From: Nissolia schottii
Taxonomy: Eukaryota; Streptophyta; Magnoliopsida; Fabales; Fabaceae
DNA length: 64,000 nt
Assembly: GCA_003254905.1 (NCBI GenBank)
Contig: QANU01084266.1
Coordinates: 1 to 64,000 of the forward strand
Reading direction: 5' to 3'
Under the pieces are notes generated by a model. It saw nothing but the letters and a program-made list of their open reading frames with translations, made no database searches and was not told where the DNA came from. Both the position numbers and the translations under genes were made by a program. Positions 12,538 through 24,266 of the stretch are shown here, one piece after another. Position 1 is the first letter of the stretch. The number at the start of each line of letters is the position of its first letter.

Positions 12538-13049
12538 TGTAACACTCCTTAACTAGCTATTTGCGCTTAAGTCGCAAACAATGTTCACTAGTTTATCACT
12601 TTCTCAGTTGGAATACTTTTAGTCCTATAATTGCTTTCAAACTTATCTTTTATTGAAAATATGGACTAATTTAAACTTTTTGTTACGAAAATGTAAAATA
12701 TGAGCCGTGTGTACGAAACAAGTCATATATATAGAAGCGTTATAGTCTCAGAGACTTAAAGGTTAAGCATAATTATTGATGATAATTCTAACCAAGGCAT
12801 AGAAGTCATTGCATTAATACATTCATAATGGTCAAAAGAAACAGTCACAAAAACTTAGTTATATACATAAATACACACTTAATACACATATAAAGCCAAT
12901 GACAAGTACAAGTCATTTAGCTAGAACAAAACATAATATTTTATTGTCACGGTTCGTCATCTCAAACATAGCTTCTGCTCTGTGTCCTGCGCGGAAGTTG
13001 ATACTATGACGGCTCCAAGATCAACCTTCATTGGCCTAAGTTAGGGTCC
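12538..13049 (-). mobile_element. Truncated LTR 3' end, reverse orientation
   Basis: Begins TGTAACACTCCTTAACTAGC on +, the reverse complement of the GGTGTTACA-type 3' terminus shared by the long LTRs here, followed by their conserved subterminal segment (AACAATGTTCACTAG, GGAATACTTTTAGTCC). The remainder of the LTR is missing. Confidence 0.65.
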
Positions 13050-13305
13050 TGTAACACCCTAGGTTAGCAACTTATTCTTAAGTCATACTCTACGTCCCTA
13101 GGTTGCCACTTGTCGTGTGGGCATACCCATAGTCCCTAATTATTTAAGAAAATAATGCTGTAATCTGAAAATAAGGACCCAATTTTTTTTTTCCACAATT
13201 ACTTTTCGTTTAGCTAGGAGCCATGTGCTTGCGAGCAATACCATATGCTCATTAGGTACGTATAACAGAAAAGCCGGAATGTAAATATCATACATACAAG
13301 TAGAG
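13050..13305 (-). mobile_element. Second truncated LTR 3' end, reverse orientation
   Basis: Starts TGTAACACCCTAGGTTAGC at 13050 and has the same subterminal arrangement, including AAGGACCCAATTTTT and AGGAGCCATGTGCTTGCG. It abuts the element starting at 13306. Confidence 0.6.
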
Positions 13306-13576
13306 TGTAACATCCCAGTTTTCCCTTAGCAAAGATTTCGCATAATAAATTCGTGTGCAAACCCTTGTAAAGGTGGGAAGCTTGAACTACAGGGGTCCAT
13401 CAAGCATTGGGACGCACGTGACTGTGTGTGACTAGGGTGGACAAGTGCTAGATTTAGGGAGGTTAGGTGTTAGAATCTCAAAGAGGGAAGAATAAGGCTT
13501 ATTGAGCAGACGTGGACAACCAGACAGTAAAAAGAGGAGGGGGTCAGCCAGAAAGCTGGCTGCAGCAAGCAATGAG

Positions 13577-15033
13577 GGGGACAGAAAGGAAGGGAAGGTT
13601 GGACCAGGAAGCGTCTGGTAGAACTAGAGGAGAGGGCGACTGTTCCCAGCCCTACAGGAATCAGTTTAGAAGGTGCGGGAAAAAGGTGAGAGAACTAGGT
13701 AACTGATAAGAGTGTAGGAGGGCTTAGGCGTATTCTGTTTGAGAAGTAAAAGCTCGAGAAGCTGAGTTTTGGGAATTTCAAGTGTGACAGGTAAGAGAAG
13801 TAAAAGAAGATTATAGGAGAGGATCTAAGGTTGAGCGTGGAAGGAGAGTAAATAAGTCTTTATGGAGGATACATGCACAGAATACAAATGGGGTTAGGAA
13901 CTAGGTAAGAGCATAAATAAGGATGTAAGTATACGCCTAAGTGTAATAAGATTGAATGAAGATTGAGTTGATTAAGTGTGAGAGTGACTAATGTAATTTA
14001 GGTTTCACCTAGAGAAGTATGAGAGGCTAGGTTCTGGAGGACAAAGGAAAGTGTATTAAGCTCGAGAAGGGAGAGGTGCTAAGTGTACGAGGGAAGAAAA
14101 AGGAATATGGGATCAGAAGCGATGGAGGGTGGAATTATAACCTTAAGATAAAAGGAGTATAGAATACCAGAGAGCTTAGAGACAAGAAAGGGTGCCCGAA
14201 AACGTTGGCAACGTTGGAGATGTCAGGAAAGTGAAAGCCTGAAGCCCGAAGGACACGAGTGTCTGTAGAAATTATTCTATTTAGTTTCTCAAAATTCTGC
14301 TAACACTCAAATGATTCCCCTTAGCCTTTAGAATTGGATAGAAAACCTAAACCGTCTGCCAGAGGGAATTCTTCTCTGTTTCGAACGATTCTGCAGATAC
14401 TAGAACGACTCCGTTTAGCCTGTAGAATTGAGCAGAGTCCTATGTACCTGGAAACCCAACCGGTACCGGGGAAAAGTTTCAAATACGTTGGATTAGTCCC
14501 ACAACCTCATTAGGAGGACTAGGCAATCGCAAAAATGCAAGTTGAACTGACGGTTGTCGTCACCGGCGCTTACCAGTGTGCCAAAGGTATCTGTGAAGAA
14601 TATACCTCTGGAGAAAAATTCACCAATACCTTGAAGTAATTACACCTCCATGTAGAGGACAATTAGAGGATCGCGACGGTATAAGCGTAATATTTTTCAG
14701 ACGACTGTGCGCGACGCACCGGCACTGCGAACAACCGAATATGAGCGAAACGGGACTGCGTGGGACCCACATGGGAGATGACCACGTGATTATTCAGCTT
14801 TTCCAAGGAAAATAATTAAATATTCCTTGATTTGACTTAATTTGACTTCATAATTATCCAAACTAATTAAATAATTAGAAAATTAAATTATAATGGCATT
14901 TTGGTAATTTTTGCCAAGGGTAAAATGGTAAAATGGGCATTCAGCCTTGGGCTATAAATACCCCCTCCCCAAATCCAAAAATTACATAGAAAAATGGAAA
15001 CCTTGCCAGAACTCTGTCCGTTTGCCCGATCGA
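13577..15033 (+). repeat. First copy of LTR A segment repeated across the gap
   Basis: Nearly the same sequence recurs at 15181-16667 with small differences, for example a missing AAGATATTAAGGTG stretch near 14160. It is repeated directly across the N run, which is more suggestive of overlapping contig ends than a true tandem duplication. Confidence 0.85.
14952..14960 (+). promoter_or_regulatory. LTR A TATA box (first copy)
   Basis: CTATAAATA, followed about 40 bases downstream by the conserved leader (ATGGAAACC, GTCCGTTTGCCCGATCGA). Confidence 0.6.
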
Positions 15034-15180
15034 NNNNNNNNNNNNNNNNNNNNNNNNNNNNNNNNNNNNNNNNNNNNNNNNNNNNNNNNNNNNNNNNNNN
15101 NNNNNNNNNNNNNNNNNNNNNNNNNNNNNNNNNNNNNNNNNNNNNNNNNNNNNNNNNNNNNNNNNNNNNNNNNNNNNNNN
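15034..15180. other. Assembly gap (147 N)
   Basis: A run of N with the same LTR A segment on both sides. Frames drawn through the N run are meaningless. Confidence 0.99.
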
Positions 15181-16585
15181 GGGGACAGAAAGGAAGGGAA
15201 GGTTGGACCAGGAAGCGTCTGGTAGAACTAGAGGAGAGGGCGACTGTTCCCAGCCCTACAGGAATCAGTTTAGAAGGTGCGGGAAAAAGGTGAGAGAACT
15301 AGGTAACTGATAAGAGTGTAGGAGGGCTTAGGCGTATTCTGTTTGAGAAGTAAAAGCTCGAGAAGCTGAGTTTTGGGAATTTCAAGTGTGACAGGTAAGA
15401 GAAGTAAAAGAAGATTATAGGAGAGGATCTAAAGTTGGGTTGAGCGTGGAAGGAGAGTAAATAAGTCTTTATGGAGGATACATGCACAGAATACAAATGG
15501 GGTTAGGAACTAGGTAAGAGCATAAATAAGGATGTAAGTATACGCCTAAGTGTAATAAGATTGAATGAAGATCGAGAGGATTAAGTGTGAGAGTGACTAA
15601 TGTAATTTAGGTTTCACCTAGAGAAGTATGAAAGGCTAGGTTCCGGAGGACAAAGGAAAGTGTATTAAGCTCGAGAAGGGAGAGGTGCTAAGTGTACGAG
15701 GGAAGAAAAGGGAATATCGGATCAGAAGCGATGGAGGGTGGAATTATAACCTTAAGATATTAAGGTGAAAAAGGGAGAATCTAGAAGGGATAAAAGGAGT
15801 ATAGAATACCAGAGAGCTTAGAGACAATAAAGGGTGCCCGAAAACGTTGGCAACGTTGGAGATGTTAGGAAAGTGAAAGCCTGAAGCCCGAAGGACACGA
15901 GTGTCTGTAGAAATTATTCTATTTAGTTTCTCAAAATTTTGCTGACACTCAAATGATTACCCTTGACCTTTAGAATTGGATAGAAAACCTAAACCGTCTG
16001 CTAGAGGGAATTCTGCTCTGTTTCGGACGATTCTGCAGATACTAGAACGACTCCGTTTAGCCTGTAGAATTGAGCAGAGAGTCCCATGTCCTTGGAAACC
16101 CAACTGGTACCGGGGAAAAGTTTCAAATACCTTGGATTAGTCCCACAACCTCATTAGGAGGACTAGGCGATCGCAGAAAGGCAAGCTGAACTGGCGGTTG
16201 TCGTCACCGACGCTTACCAGTGTGCCAAAGGTATCTGTGAAGAATATACCTCCGGAGAAAAATTCACCAATACCTTGAAGTAATTACACCTCCATGTAGA
16301 GGACAATTAGAGGATCGCGACGGTATAAGCGGAATATTTTTCGGACGACCGTGCGCGACGCACTGGCACTGCGAACAACTGAATATGAGCGAAACGGGAC
16401 TGCGTGGGACCCACACGGGATATGACCACGTGATTATTCAGCTTTTCCAAGGAAAATAATTAAATATTCCTTGATTTGACTTCATAATTATCCAAACTAA
16501 TTAAATAATTAGAAAATTAAATTATAATGGCATTTTGGTAATTTTTGCCAAGGGTAAAATGGTAAAATGGGCATTCAGCCTTGGG

Positions 16586-16594
16586 CTATAAATA
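16586..16594 (+). promoter_or_regulatory. LTR A TATA box (second copy)
   Basis: CTATAAATA in the copy right of the gap, in the same context as 14952 and 26698. Confidence 0.6.
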
Positions 16595-17200
16595 CCCCCT
16601 CCCCAAATCCGAAAATTACATAGAAAAATGGAAACCTTGTCAGAACTCTGTCCGTTTGCCCGATCGACTGCTGTTCGGTCAAACCGGAGACCCAGACACC
16701 GCCGGCCTTAAACCCAGTTCACTTCCTCCAGGAATCCCCTAACCCTAACCCACGAAAATACCTTCAAAAACCTAAGGAAAGTTTGAAGAAATTCAGTCAA
16801 GAGGAGCTCGGAGGCGTCAAAGCAAGCCCGGAGCCAGCAGGAGCCATCGGAACCGGGGAACACCTGATGGAAGCCAGGCAGAAGTTCTGCACCCGGGAGG
16901 AGCGCTCTTCCCCAAATTTCTCCTCATCCAACTAGCCTCTCAAGCCTCAAAATAAGGTGGGTAACTTAGGCTTGTACTCACCTCTTGGTGTTCTTGAGTT
17001 CTTGGATGAGTTTATGTGTGCATGTGCTTGTGTTTCTGGTTAATTTTTAGAAGTGTTTGGTTAGGATTTTGATGATGTAAATCATGTTTAGAATGTTGCT
17101 AGATGTTGAATGATGGATGGAATGAGGCAAGTTTGAGTCTTGGAAGAAGATGGAAGAAAGAGTGCTGTTTTGGCTTCGGTTAAGTGCTATACGCACCATA

Positions 17201-17440
17201 TCGCTAAGCGGTCCAAGAGGGCGCTGAGCGGCCTGGCGCGGCACAACACTTTTGACCAAAGTCAAACCGCGCGTGGTTGAAGGGCCAGGGCATATCGCTG
17301 AGCGATACCTCATTCGCCGAGCGATATGACATGGACGCCACGTAAGTGGATAAGTATGACTCAGGATCCTTGGGAGTCGAGTCGGCGCTGAGCGAAGGGG
17401 AACCTCCTGCTGAGCAATGAGAGCACGTGGCGCTGAGCGG
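17201..17440 (+). repeat. CGCT(G/C)AGCG palindrome array in 5' LTR A, left part
   Basis: Repeated exact and near copies of CGCTGAGCG (TCGCTAAGCGG, GCGCTGAGCGG, ATCGCTGAGCGAT, CGCCGAGCGAT, GGCGCTGAGCG). The array continues at 20529 after the inserted solo LTR. Confidence 0.85.
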
Positions 17441-17446
17441 AGGTAC

Positions 17447-17451
17447 CAATC
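17447..17451 (+). repeat. Target-site duplication CAATC (left)
   Basis: CAATC occurs on both sides of the solo LTR at 17452-20523 and once in the uninterrupted LTR copy (ACCAATCCGCTGAG near 27511). Confidence 0.95.
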
Positions 17452-18649
17452 TATAACAACCCGACTTTTCTCGTTCTTTAGGACATCACTTAATAAAGAA
17501 TTAAAAATATAAAATAGGGGAAACAGTGAGATAAAATGAAAGAAAAATTCTAATATTAATTTATCTCGGTAAGATTAGTTAAAAATAATTATTTTGTGGT
17601 TTGGTGACGTCCGGACCGAAATTAGGCAGTATTAGAAATTAATTGTGACTCAATAGGAGTCTGTAAAATATATTAATATGGAAATAAATTAAGGATCTGT
17701 CAAGTAATATTTTAGAGTTAATGAAGGGAATTTTTAGAGCATAACGGTATGTCCGGAATATTTTTAGGACTTCCGTACATAAAGAAATAATGCATGATCA
17801 TAACCTAAAACACACTAAGGGTAAAATGGTAATTTTGGATGGTCAAGGAAGTGAGAAAAAAGCCACGGCCAGCCTTCCTCTTTCAAACCCGAAACCATCC
17901 CCCAAAATTCTCCTAAGTTTTCATTCTTCCAAAGCTTCCTAAACCTAAGCTTTCCATAGATTTCTCCAAAGCTTCTCCAAGGTAAAATCATAATCCTTTG
18001 CCTATCATCATCTTAAATTCTCCTCAAGACACTCAAGGAAACAATCTAGCATCAAGGTTAGGGAGGTTCCTCAAGAGAAATCCAAGGATTCAAGGTTCTA
18101 ACCCTAAATCTCCATAATCTAGGGTTTTATGTTCTTTTAACTTAAGAGCTTCAAGTAAGCTTCAAGTTTATATTTCTATCACCATGATTCATTCCTAAGC
18201 ATCTAAGGAAGGCTAGGAAGAGTTGTGAGTGAGTTTTCATAATATGGTAAGGAGTTGTGTTACCATAATCCATGGTTGTGCTAATTAGGTTAAAATGATG
18301 TTTTTAGGTCAAGGAGCTTCCAAGTAAGCAAACAAGGCTTGGTTCTCTTATCTCCTAGCAATAACAAGTTTGTGAAGAGGTGGGTAACTCTAGTTTCTCA
18401 CCCCTTTGATGGTGGATATTGTTCATGTGGTTATGTTTGTGTTTGATGATTATGTGAAAACATGTGCATATATGTTAGAAATGATGCTAGGGCTTAGGGA
18501 GACAATTCTGAAGGGTCTTGTGACCTGGATTAGATAGGATTATTGTACTTGAATCAGGTATGGAACTCAAGCAGGTGCCATGGGAGATTATGGAGCAAGG
18601 TGAAAGAAGAAAGGAAATTAGGTTTTTCATTTTCGCCCAAGCATCGGTG

Positions 18650-18876
18650 AGCGGCCCTCAGGCACCGCTGAGCGACGCTGGGCTGATGTGGAAAGTAAAA
18701 AGATATTTTTAAAAGTAAGGCGGTGGAAGTCGGCGGAAGAAAGGTCGAGAAAGTAAGGCCGCTGAGCGTGGAGTTAGTGCCGCTGAGCGGTAGAGCTATC
18801 ACCGCTGAGCGATACAACCCTCACCGCTGAGCGATTAAGCTTAAACCGCTGAGCGATCAAGAAATCCGCTGAGCGG
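18650..18876 (+). repeat. CGCTGAGCG palindrome array in LTR E
   Basis: Exact CGCTGAGCG at 18666, 18760, 18781, 18803, 18825, 18847 and 18867. Start-to-start spacing of the last six is 21, 22, 22, 22 and 20 bp. Spacers differ in sequence, so the spacing is kept but the spacers are not. Confidence 0.95.
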
Positions 18877-19259
18877 TCTGAAGCTGATAAAGGCCGATGG
18901 CACCCTCTTGAGGCTCCTAACCAGTCTTGAATGCTATGTGTATGAGTGATGATTGAAGTATGTGAACTTCTATGCGGTATGATGAGGAAATGCGTAGAAT
19001 ATGAACATGATCTGAATTTATGCTGATAATTATGCCTTATCATGCTTGTATGACTCACCTAGATTAAAAACACTGTAATAAACTATGAGATAAATAAGAT
19101 ACTGAAATGAACCATAGGAAAAAAGTATGCTATGCTGCAGGTACAGATATGCTGAGATATGCTGAATAGGCCCAATGGCCAATGCTGAACAAGGGCCAAT
19201 GCCCATATGCTGAAAAAGAAATGGCTAAATGCCCCATGCTGAAAGCTGGCTATATGCCA

Positions 19260-19570
19260 TGCTAAAAGGCCGTGATCACGTGAGCCGCTATGATCCCACT
19301 TCAGGAGGTCTAGGCATCCTGAATGTGGAAGCCCGCCACAGGTGGTGTCTATATGGCATACCTGGAGGTGTGCGGGTACCACGCCTTTGCATTGTCGAAA
19401 GGGGGCAAGCTTAGGTGGGGAGGTACCATCCCAGCCCACTGTCGAGGGGTCCCGAGGGGGCACACGGCAGGTGGAAGCCCACCGCAGTGAGGTCAGGACA
19501 GTGTCGGCCTACACTGGAGGTGTGAGGTTATTCCATCATAGTGATGTCCATAGAGGATGTCATTCTGAGG
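19260..19570 (+). other. GC-rich conserved island in LTR E
   Basis: About 300 bases much richer in G+C than the rest of the LTR and well kept in the reverse-oriented copy at 53225-53560. Contains GGTGGAAGCCCACC-type inverted repeats. No single frame is clearly conserved; a structured RNA is as plausible as a peptide. Confidence 0.5.
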
Positions 19571-19599
19571 GTGAATAACAGTATTTCAAACAGGTTATG

Positions 19600-19815
19600 T
19601 GGCGATGCAGATTCAAAACATTAAATGCTGTTATATGCTGATAAATGTTGTAAATGTTGTTATGTGCTGATAAATGCTGTACATGCTGCCATATGATGTT
19701 ATAAGTTATTATATGCTGACATATGCTGTTGAATACTACTATATGCTGTAATGTTGCTGTTATGCTAAATGTATATTATTATGTAATGTATTATGTTGAA
19801 TATACGCTGTTATGT
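19600..19815 (+). repeat. ATATGCTGTTAT degenerate minisatellite
   Basis: Repeated ATGCTG(T/A)TA units of about 10-15 bases. An equivalent TAACAGAAT/CATCAG-rich stretch occurs in the reverse copy at about 53020-53220. Confidence 0.75.
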
Positions 19816-20523
19816 CGTACCGTCAAGAGCCTGCTCAAGACGGATTTCTTACGAACTGTTAATGAGCACGAGAACGTAGTAAACAAGAATAGTTCCCAGA
19901 TCACCTAATGATGTATGTAAAGCCGTTCAGATAGGCCAGATAATAAAATGGTAGGTTATAGTCTGCATGTTCACTTAGAGATCTCTGAGCGGCCTGAAGT
20001 CCGACATAATTTGTTAAACGACTCAGGAACTAGAGTTATTTCCACTGAGAACCTACCGTTCTCATTCCCCACTGTTTATGACTTCAGGTACAGGAGAAGA
20101 CGACTCATATTTTGAGGATGCTGAAGAAGAGCCACCAGCTGAGCCATGAGCGGCTGGTCGATAGATAGATGTTGTATTTTGATATGCTGTAGCAACTGAT
20201 GTATTTCAGTATTTCTGTACATGAGATATCTAGGTTATGTATTAGAGATACATTTTGTGACTTTGTATTATGGACCACTTGTTGTATATATATAGAAATG
20301 CTTTAGTCATATACCGATATACGTTTTGTTATATTATTGATTCCAACGCATGGCTCTATTTTGGTAATTATGCGATGAAAAATGGAAATTTTAAAATGGG
20401 TCCTTATTTTCTTAACTGATTATTTTTGAAATAACATGATGGGCTATGTATTCCGACCAAGTAGATAACAACCTAGTGAGCTGTGTTGCCACGTACGGGT
20501 AATCAGTTAGCTAGGGTGTTTCA

Positions 20524-20528
20524 CAATC
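20524..20528 (+). repeat. Target-site duplication CAATC (right)
   Basis: Right partner of 17447-17451. Confidence 0.95.
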
Positions 20529-20590
20529 CGCTGAGTGGTACGAGCCTTAAGCGCTGAGCGGAAGGGTCCTTTGCGCTGAGCGGTTCGGAG
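20529..20590 (+). repeat. CGCTGAGCG array in 5' LTR A, right part
   Basis: CGCTGAGTGG, GCGCTGAGCGG and GCGCTGAGCGG continue the array cut by the LTR E insertion. Confidence 0.85.
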
Positions 20591-21194
20591 CCCGAGGGTA
20601 CTGACCAGTTTTATCTAAGCAGTAAAGACTAGGTAAAGAAAATTATGAGTATGTATTGTCATTTTCATGAGCCACCCAAGGGGTGTAGGGACGAGAATAG
20701 AGTATGAGCACCAAGTCTTTAAAAGTATACCCACAAAGAAGTGAATGGCTACGTGATAAGTTTATGTAGTTATATAATGTCATTTGCATTACTATGAGCC
20801 ACATAAGAAGAATGAGAACAAAAAAGATTACAAGTACCAAGCAGTGCATGCATCATGAGGCAGGGTTGCCACAGGACTTACGGCGACCACAGATCACTAG
20901 AATTAAATGAACTAATGTGCAAAGATGGTAATTTAAAGGAGGGAAATCAGTTAAGTCTAAAGACGGGCCCCGGCCACAGAGGGTCGGAGTAGCCCGAAGT
21001 TATGGCATAGTTATGTAATAGGAATCCCTCTCTTGGCACGTCATACCTGACAAGCCCCTCCCCAGCCGTGCGAGACGGATTGGGTTATGATGATGTTACG
21101 CAGAGAATGATCTGAATGCGGGTTTCCACCTGGACGAGAGAAAAGAAAGTAAGGAGCGCTTGAGCTTTTATGTCATGACATTTAAAAGACGGGT

Positions 21195-21372
21195 AAGATG
21201 TCCACGAAGTTCGGACATATGAGAAAGAGAGATTTAGTCCACAAAGTTCGGACTCAAGCCTTAAAGTCATCCACGGAGTTCGGTTGCAGATGATTAAGTC
21301 GTCCACGAAGTTCGGACGCCGTCCACGAAGTTTGGACGTAAGTGAGAAAGTCGTCCACGAAGTTTGAACGCA
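21195..21372 (+). repeat. Hairpin minisatellite, loop ACGAAGTTC
   Basis: Six units with a nearly constant 9-nt centre ACGAAGTTC flanked by short arms that differ between units yet stay complementary: ATGTCC/GGACAT, AGTCC/GGACT, CGTCC/GGACG (twice), and two imperfect ones. The second LTR A carries the same array at 28185-28355. Confidence 0.85.
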
Positions 21373-21415
21373 TACAAGCCTCACTCCTAGTGTTATCACA
21401 TGTTGTAGCTGGCTA

Positions 21416-21429
21416 GGGATGACGATCCC
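21416..21429 (+). other. Conserved GGGAT-GACG-ATCCC hairpin
   Basis: A 5-bp perfect stem with a 4-nt loop, also at 28405-28418 in the other LTR A and at 48567-48580 in LTR D. In all three it is followed by GGCATCCAGCAGCGA and GCGCGTAAGAGAA. Confidence 0.7.
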
Positions 21430-22357
21430 CTAGTCTACATAGGAGCGGTGGCATCCAGCAGCGACGAAGGACGCAGCCATAGGCGCGTAAGAGAACTCCT
21501 TTCCCCAGACATGCATTAGAGATTTCTTGATGAATGTTGTATGTATATGTATGTGTAAGTATGTCTATATGTAATGAACGTCATGAGATGACATCTCGAG
21601 TAGAAGAACGTGGGTACGTGATGCTGTACCACAAGGCCCTAACGGTATAGGCTAGCAAGCACGAGAACTTAGTAAGAAAGATTAGATCCCCAGTCACCTA
21701 GTAATGTAGATAAAGTTGTTCAGGACCCTAGGCAAAGATAATAATCAGTAGGATGTTAGTATGCATGATCACTTAGAAATCCCTGAACGGCCTGGAGGAT
21801 AACTGAGAAATGAAGCGATAGGTAGAGCTAAGGAACCCCCTAAGGAATAAGTGTTCTCACCCCCACTCGGTTATGGATCCAGGTGGGCATAGCGAGGAGA
21901 TCAACCCAAGGTACGCATGGTAGGAAACAGAGAGCTGTAGATCGGAGCTGAAGCAGGAAGACTACGGTCGCGCCAAGGCCATAGAAGTTTTGTATTATGT
22001 TCTATGATTTTTATACTCTGTGTAATATTTATTATTAAGGCAACTGTGTAACTGTGTTTTGGGACCTTGATTGTAAATATGTATGTAGATACACTTGCTT
22101 CTCATATTCTACTATGATCTCCACCTAACTCATGATGAACGCTAGCGATTATTGTTATATGTTCTCTTAAATCACACATGGCTCCTAGTTTGTAACTTGA
22201 TACGCACACGAACAATTTTCAAATTGGTCCATATTTTGCGTAAGAAATATTTTGCAAAGTTAAAAGTAGGGGCTAGAAGTAATCCCAACCAAGTAGTTAA
22301 CAACCCTATAATTAGTGTTACGACTATAGCGTAAGCTGAAAGTAGGGGTGTTACAGT

Positions 22358-22369
22358 TGGTATCAGAGC
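22358..22369 (+). promoter_or_regulatory. Primer-binding site, initiator tRNA-Met
   Basis: TGGTATCAGAGC two bases after the LTR terminus TGTTACA. This is the standard plant primer site complementary to initiator methionine tRNA and fixes the LTR 3' boundary at 22355. Confidence 0.95.
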
Positions 22370-23956
22370 AGTTTGGTCCAAGTGAGCCTGAGGACTGAGC
22401 TTATCTGCACTTCCGAGCATATTCCTTGTTAGCCTGCACGGTGTTTAAGTATAACACCTTTGTGTATGCGGTCCAAGTGTATGAGTCAGGGTTCACTGGT
22501 ACCGGAACACTGATTTGTCTTTGTTCCTTGTGCATATTCAAAATAAAATTCGCCATGCACTGAGTCTGGTGTATTGCGACAAGAAATAGTGTGGCATAAT
22601 GCGCCCTATCACTTTGCTTTCGTTCAGTTGTTGCGTTTTTCAGGAACATAGAGCCTATGAGGAGGAAACGGTGGTAGCTTGATAGGTGAGATTAGTCCAG
22701 AGGAGGAGTGAGTATATTTTCGATGTAAAATGATGTTTCGGGAAGACGAACAAAAGAAGCCCTAAGAAGGTTTAGCAAGGAGTATCATAGTAAGGACAAA
22801 ATCATTGAACCTTAAGGATCAGATAGATAAATTGCCCCGGTAGGTTGAGTAAAGGCATTAAGAGTAAGAAGGAAGTGATGAAAGCCTTTTTAACCACTTT
22901 CTAGAATCTTGACCCAGCTTAGGTTTTGTCACAACTGAGCCAAGCTCGTAGAAAGCTTATCTACGCTTTTGTCGTTCAAATTAAAATATATACCTACTTT
23001 ACGGCTTTTAGATTCCAGAGGAATCCAATTGCAGTATAGTCGGGTATAGTCGAATCCACAGAGAGTTGCAAAAATACCGTTCTTGAGTTCGTTTAATTAA
23101 ACAATGGAGTGAAGGATTTGATAATTGTTTTAATAATTAAAATAAGTAAATAACAACATAAAAGTAAATAGGAAACAAATCAGAGGTAGTTCCGGAGCTT
23201 GTTGGGAATTTTAATCACATCATAGTTTCATGCATCCAGTCACTTATTACATAGAACTATCGTTTGATTGCCCGCTACCAGTTCTTAACTTGTCATCACT
23301 TTCGCGCATGACAAGATCACAGGTTTCCTTTGTTAAACTGTCACTCTCGCACACGAGCTTAACAAAGTACGCCAACATTAATCCAGATGTTAAAACGGCT
23401 AACCTTTATTACGGCAACAAGGTTAGATGAAATGGTTTAGGTCAGACTCTAATGATTGTAACGTTCGTTCACAACGTTCAAACCTAGGATCTAGTTAAGC
23501 ATAATTACGTTGATCTTAACTTAGTTATGATTCAATTAGCATAACTTCCGTTCATGCAACTAAATCCTAAGTCAAGAATCAAGACATTAAACAAAGACTA
23601 GCATTAAGCATAAAACCATTCAAGCAAATCATAGGAAAAGGATAGATTCATATGTAATAGTTACATGGATACAAGTAAACTACAATAATGACCAAAATCC
23701 CAACAAAAAGAGGGATAGGAACCCATCTTACAAGAGAATCTAGGAGGCAAGGTTTAGACACTTACCATGACACGTACTCACGCCGTCATGCCCATGGCTT
23801 CGCCAAGCTTCCTCGATCTCCGGCTCCTTCACAAGCCTCGTCTTTGTTCCTAACCTAACCTAAACTAAACTAAGCTTAAAAATGCAACGAAAATGTGAAA
23901 GAAGTGAAGAATGGAAGGGGTTGGATGGAATGCCTCGAATGAGCCTCGGCCTCCTC

Positions 23957-23965
23957 TATTTATAG
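23957..23965 (-). promoter_or_regulatory. LTR B TATA box
   Basis: CTATAAATA on the minus strand, matching 38544-38552 in the other copy. Confidence 0.55.
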
Positions 23966-23983
23966 GCAGATTTTGGGGTCCAT

Positions 23984-24266
23984 CGCTCAGCGGTTTTGGT
24001 ACATTCGCTGAGCGATAAGCTCTTAATTGCTGGGCGGTGGCGCACTATCACTGAGCGGTTGTACTTTTACGCGGTTTCATTAAATGCTCGACAGCTTTTT
24101 GCAGGGTGGCGCTGACGTGGCACTCGGCTATTGGCTGGCTCCAGCTGGCTCAATGATGGCGCCGGTGCAAGTGGCTTGCCGACGTACTTTCGCTGAGCGA
24201 TAAATGTTCTTCCGCTGAGCGGTTTGTCTTTAAGCGCTGAGCGATGCCTTGTTCCTCGCTGAGCGG
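23984..24266 (-). repeat. CGCT(G/C)AGCG array in LTR B, two blocks
   Basis: Block one starts at 23984, 24006, 24028 (degenerate) and 24049; block two at 24191, 24213, 24235 and 24257. Spacing is 22, 22, 21 and 22, 22, 22 bp. The 140 bases between blocks lack the motif. Confidence 0.95.

Larger units (their letters stand above)
17452..20523 (+). mobile_element. Nested solo LTR, family E (3072 bp)
   Basis: Starts TATAACAACCCG (a decayed TG) and ends GGGTGTTTCA, with exact 5-bp target duplications CAATC. There is no internal region, so it is a solo LTR left by recombination. It is homologous to the reverse-oriented solo LTR at 52252-55250. It contains the GTGGGTAAC donor-like motif (18380), its own CGCTGAGCG array (18650-18876), a GC-rich island (19260-19570), an ATGCTG minisatellite (19600-19815), and the TTCAGG acceptor-like motif (20086). 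After the acceptor comes a short acidic reading (DDSYFEDAEEEPPAEP) ending in TGA. Confidence 0.93.
13306..22355 (+). mobile_element. 5' LTR of a LARD-like element (LTR A), interrupted
   Basis: Starts TGTAACATCCCAG and ends GGGTGTTACA, followed by a primer-binding site. It matches the uninterrupted LTR at 25019-29341 (4323 bp) once two things are removed: the solo LTR at 17452-20523 and the duplicated stretch around the N gap (13577-15033 repeated at 15181-16667). No protein is encoded. Modules in order: conserved pre-TATA block, TATA box, GTGGGTAAC motif, CGCTGAGCG array, hairpin array, GGGATGACGATCCC hairpin, acceptor-like motif and terminal segment. Confidence 0.9.

Noticed and set aside
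14947-15293. Open frames running through the N gap
   Set aside because: They consist largely of unknown residues and are an artefact of translating N.
18666-18875. CRISPR-like array (9-11 bp palindromes with about 12-bp spacers)
   Set aside because: Repeats and spacers are far too short, the DNA is clearly plant nuclear, and the arrays sit inside LTRs with no cas genes.
22356-22370. tRNA gene at the TGGTATCAGAGC site
   Set aside because: Only the primer-complementary bases exist; no cloverleaf. It is a primer-binding site.
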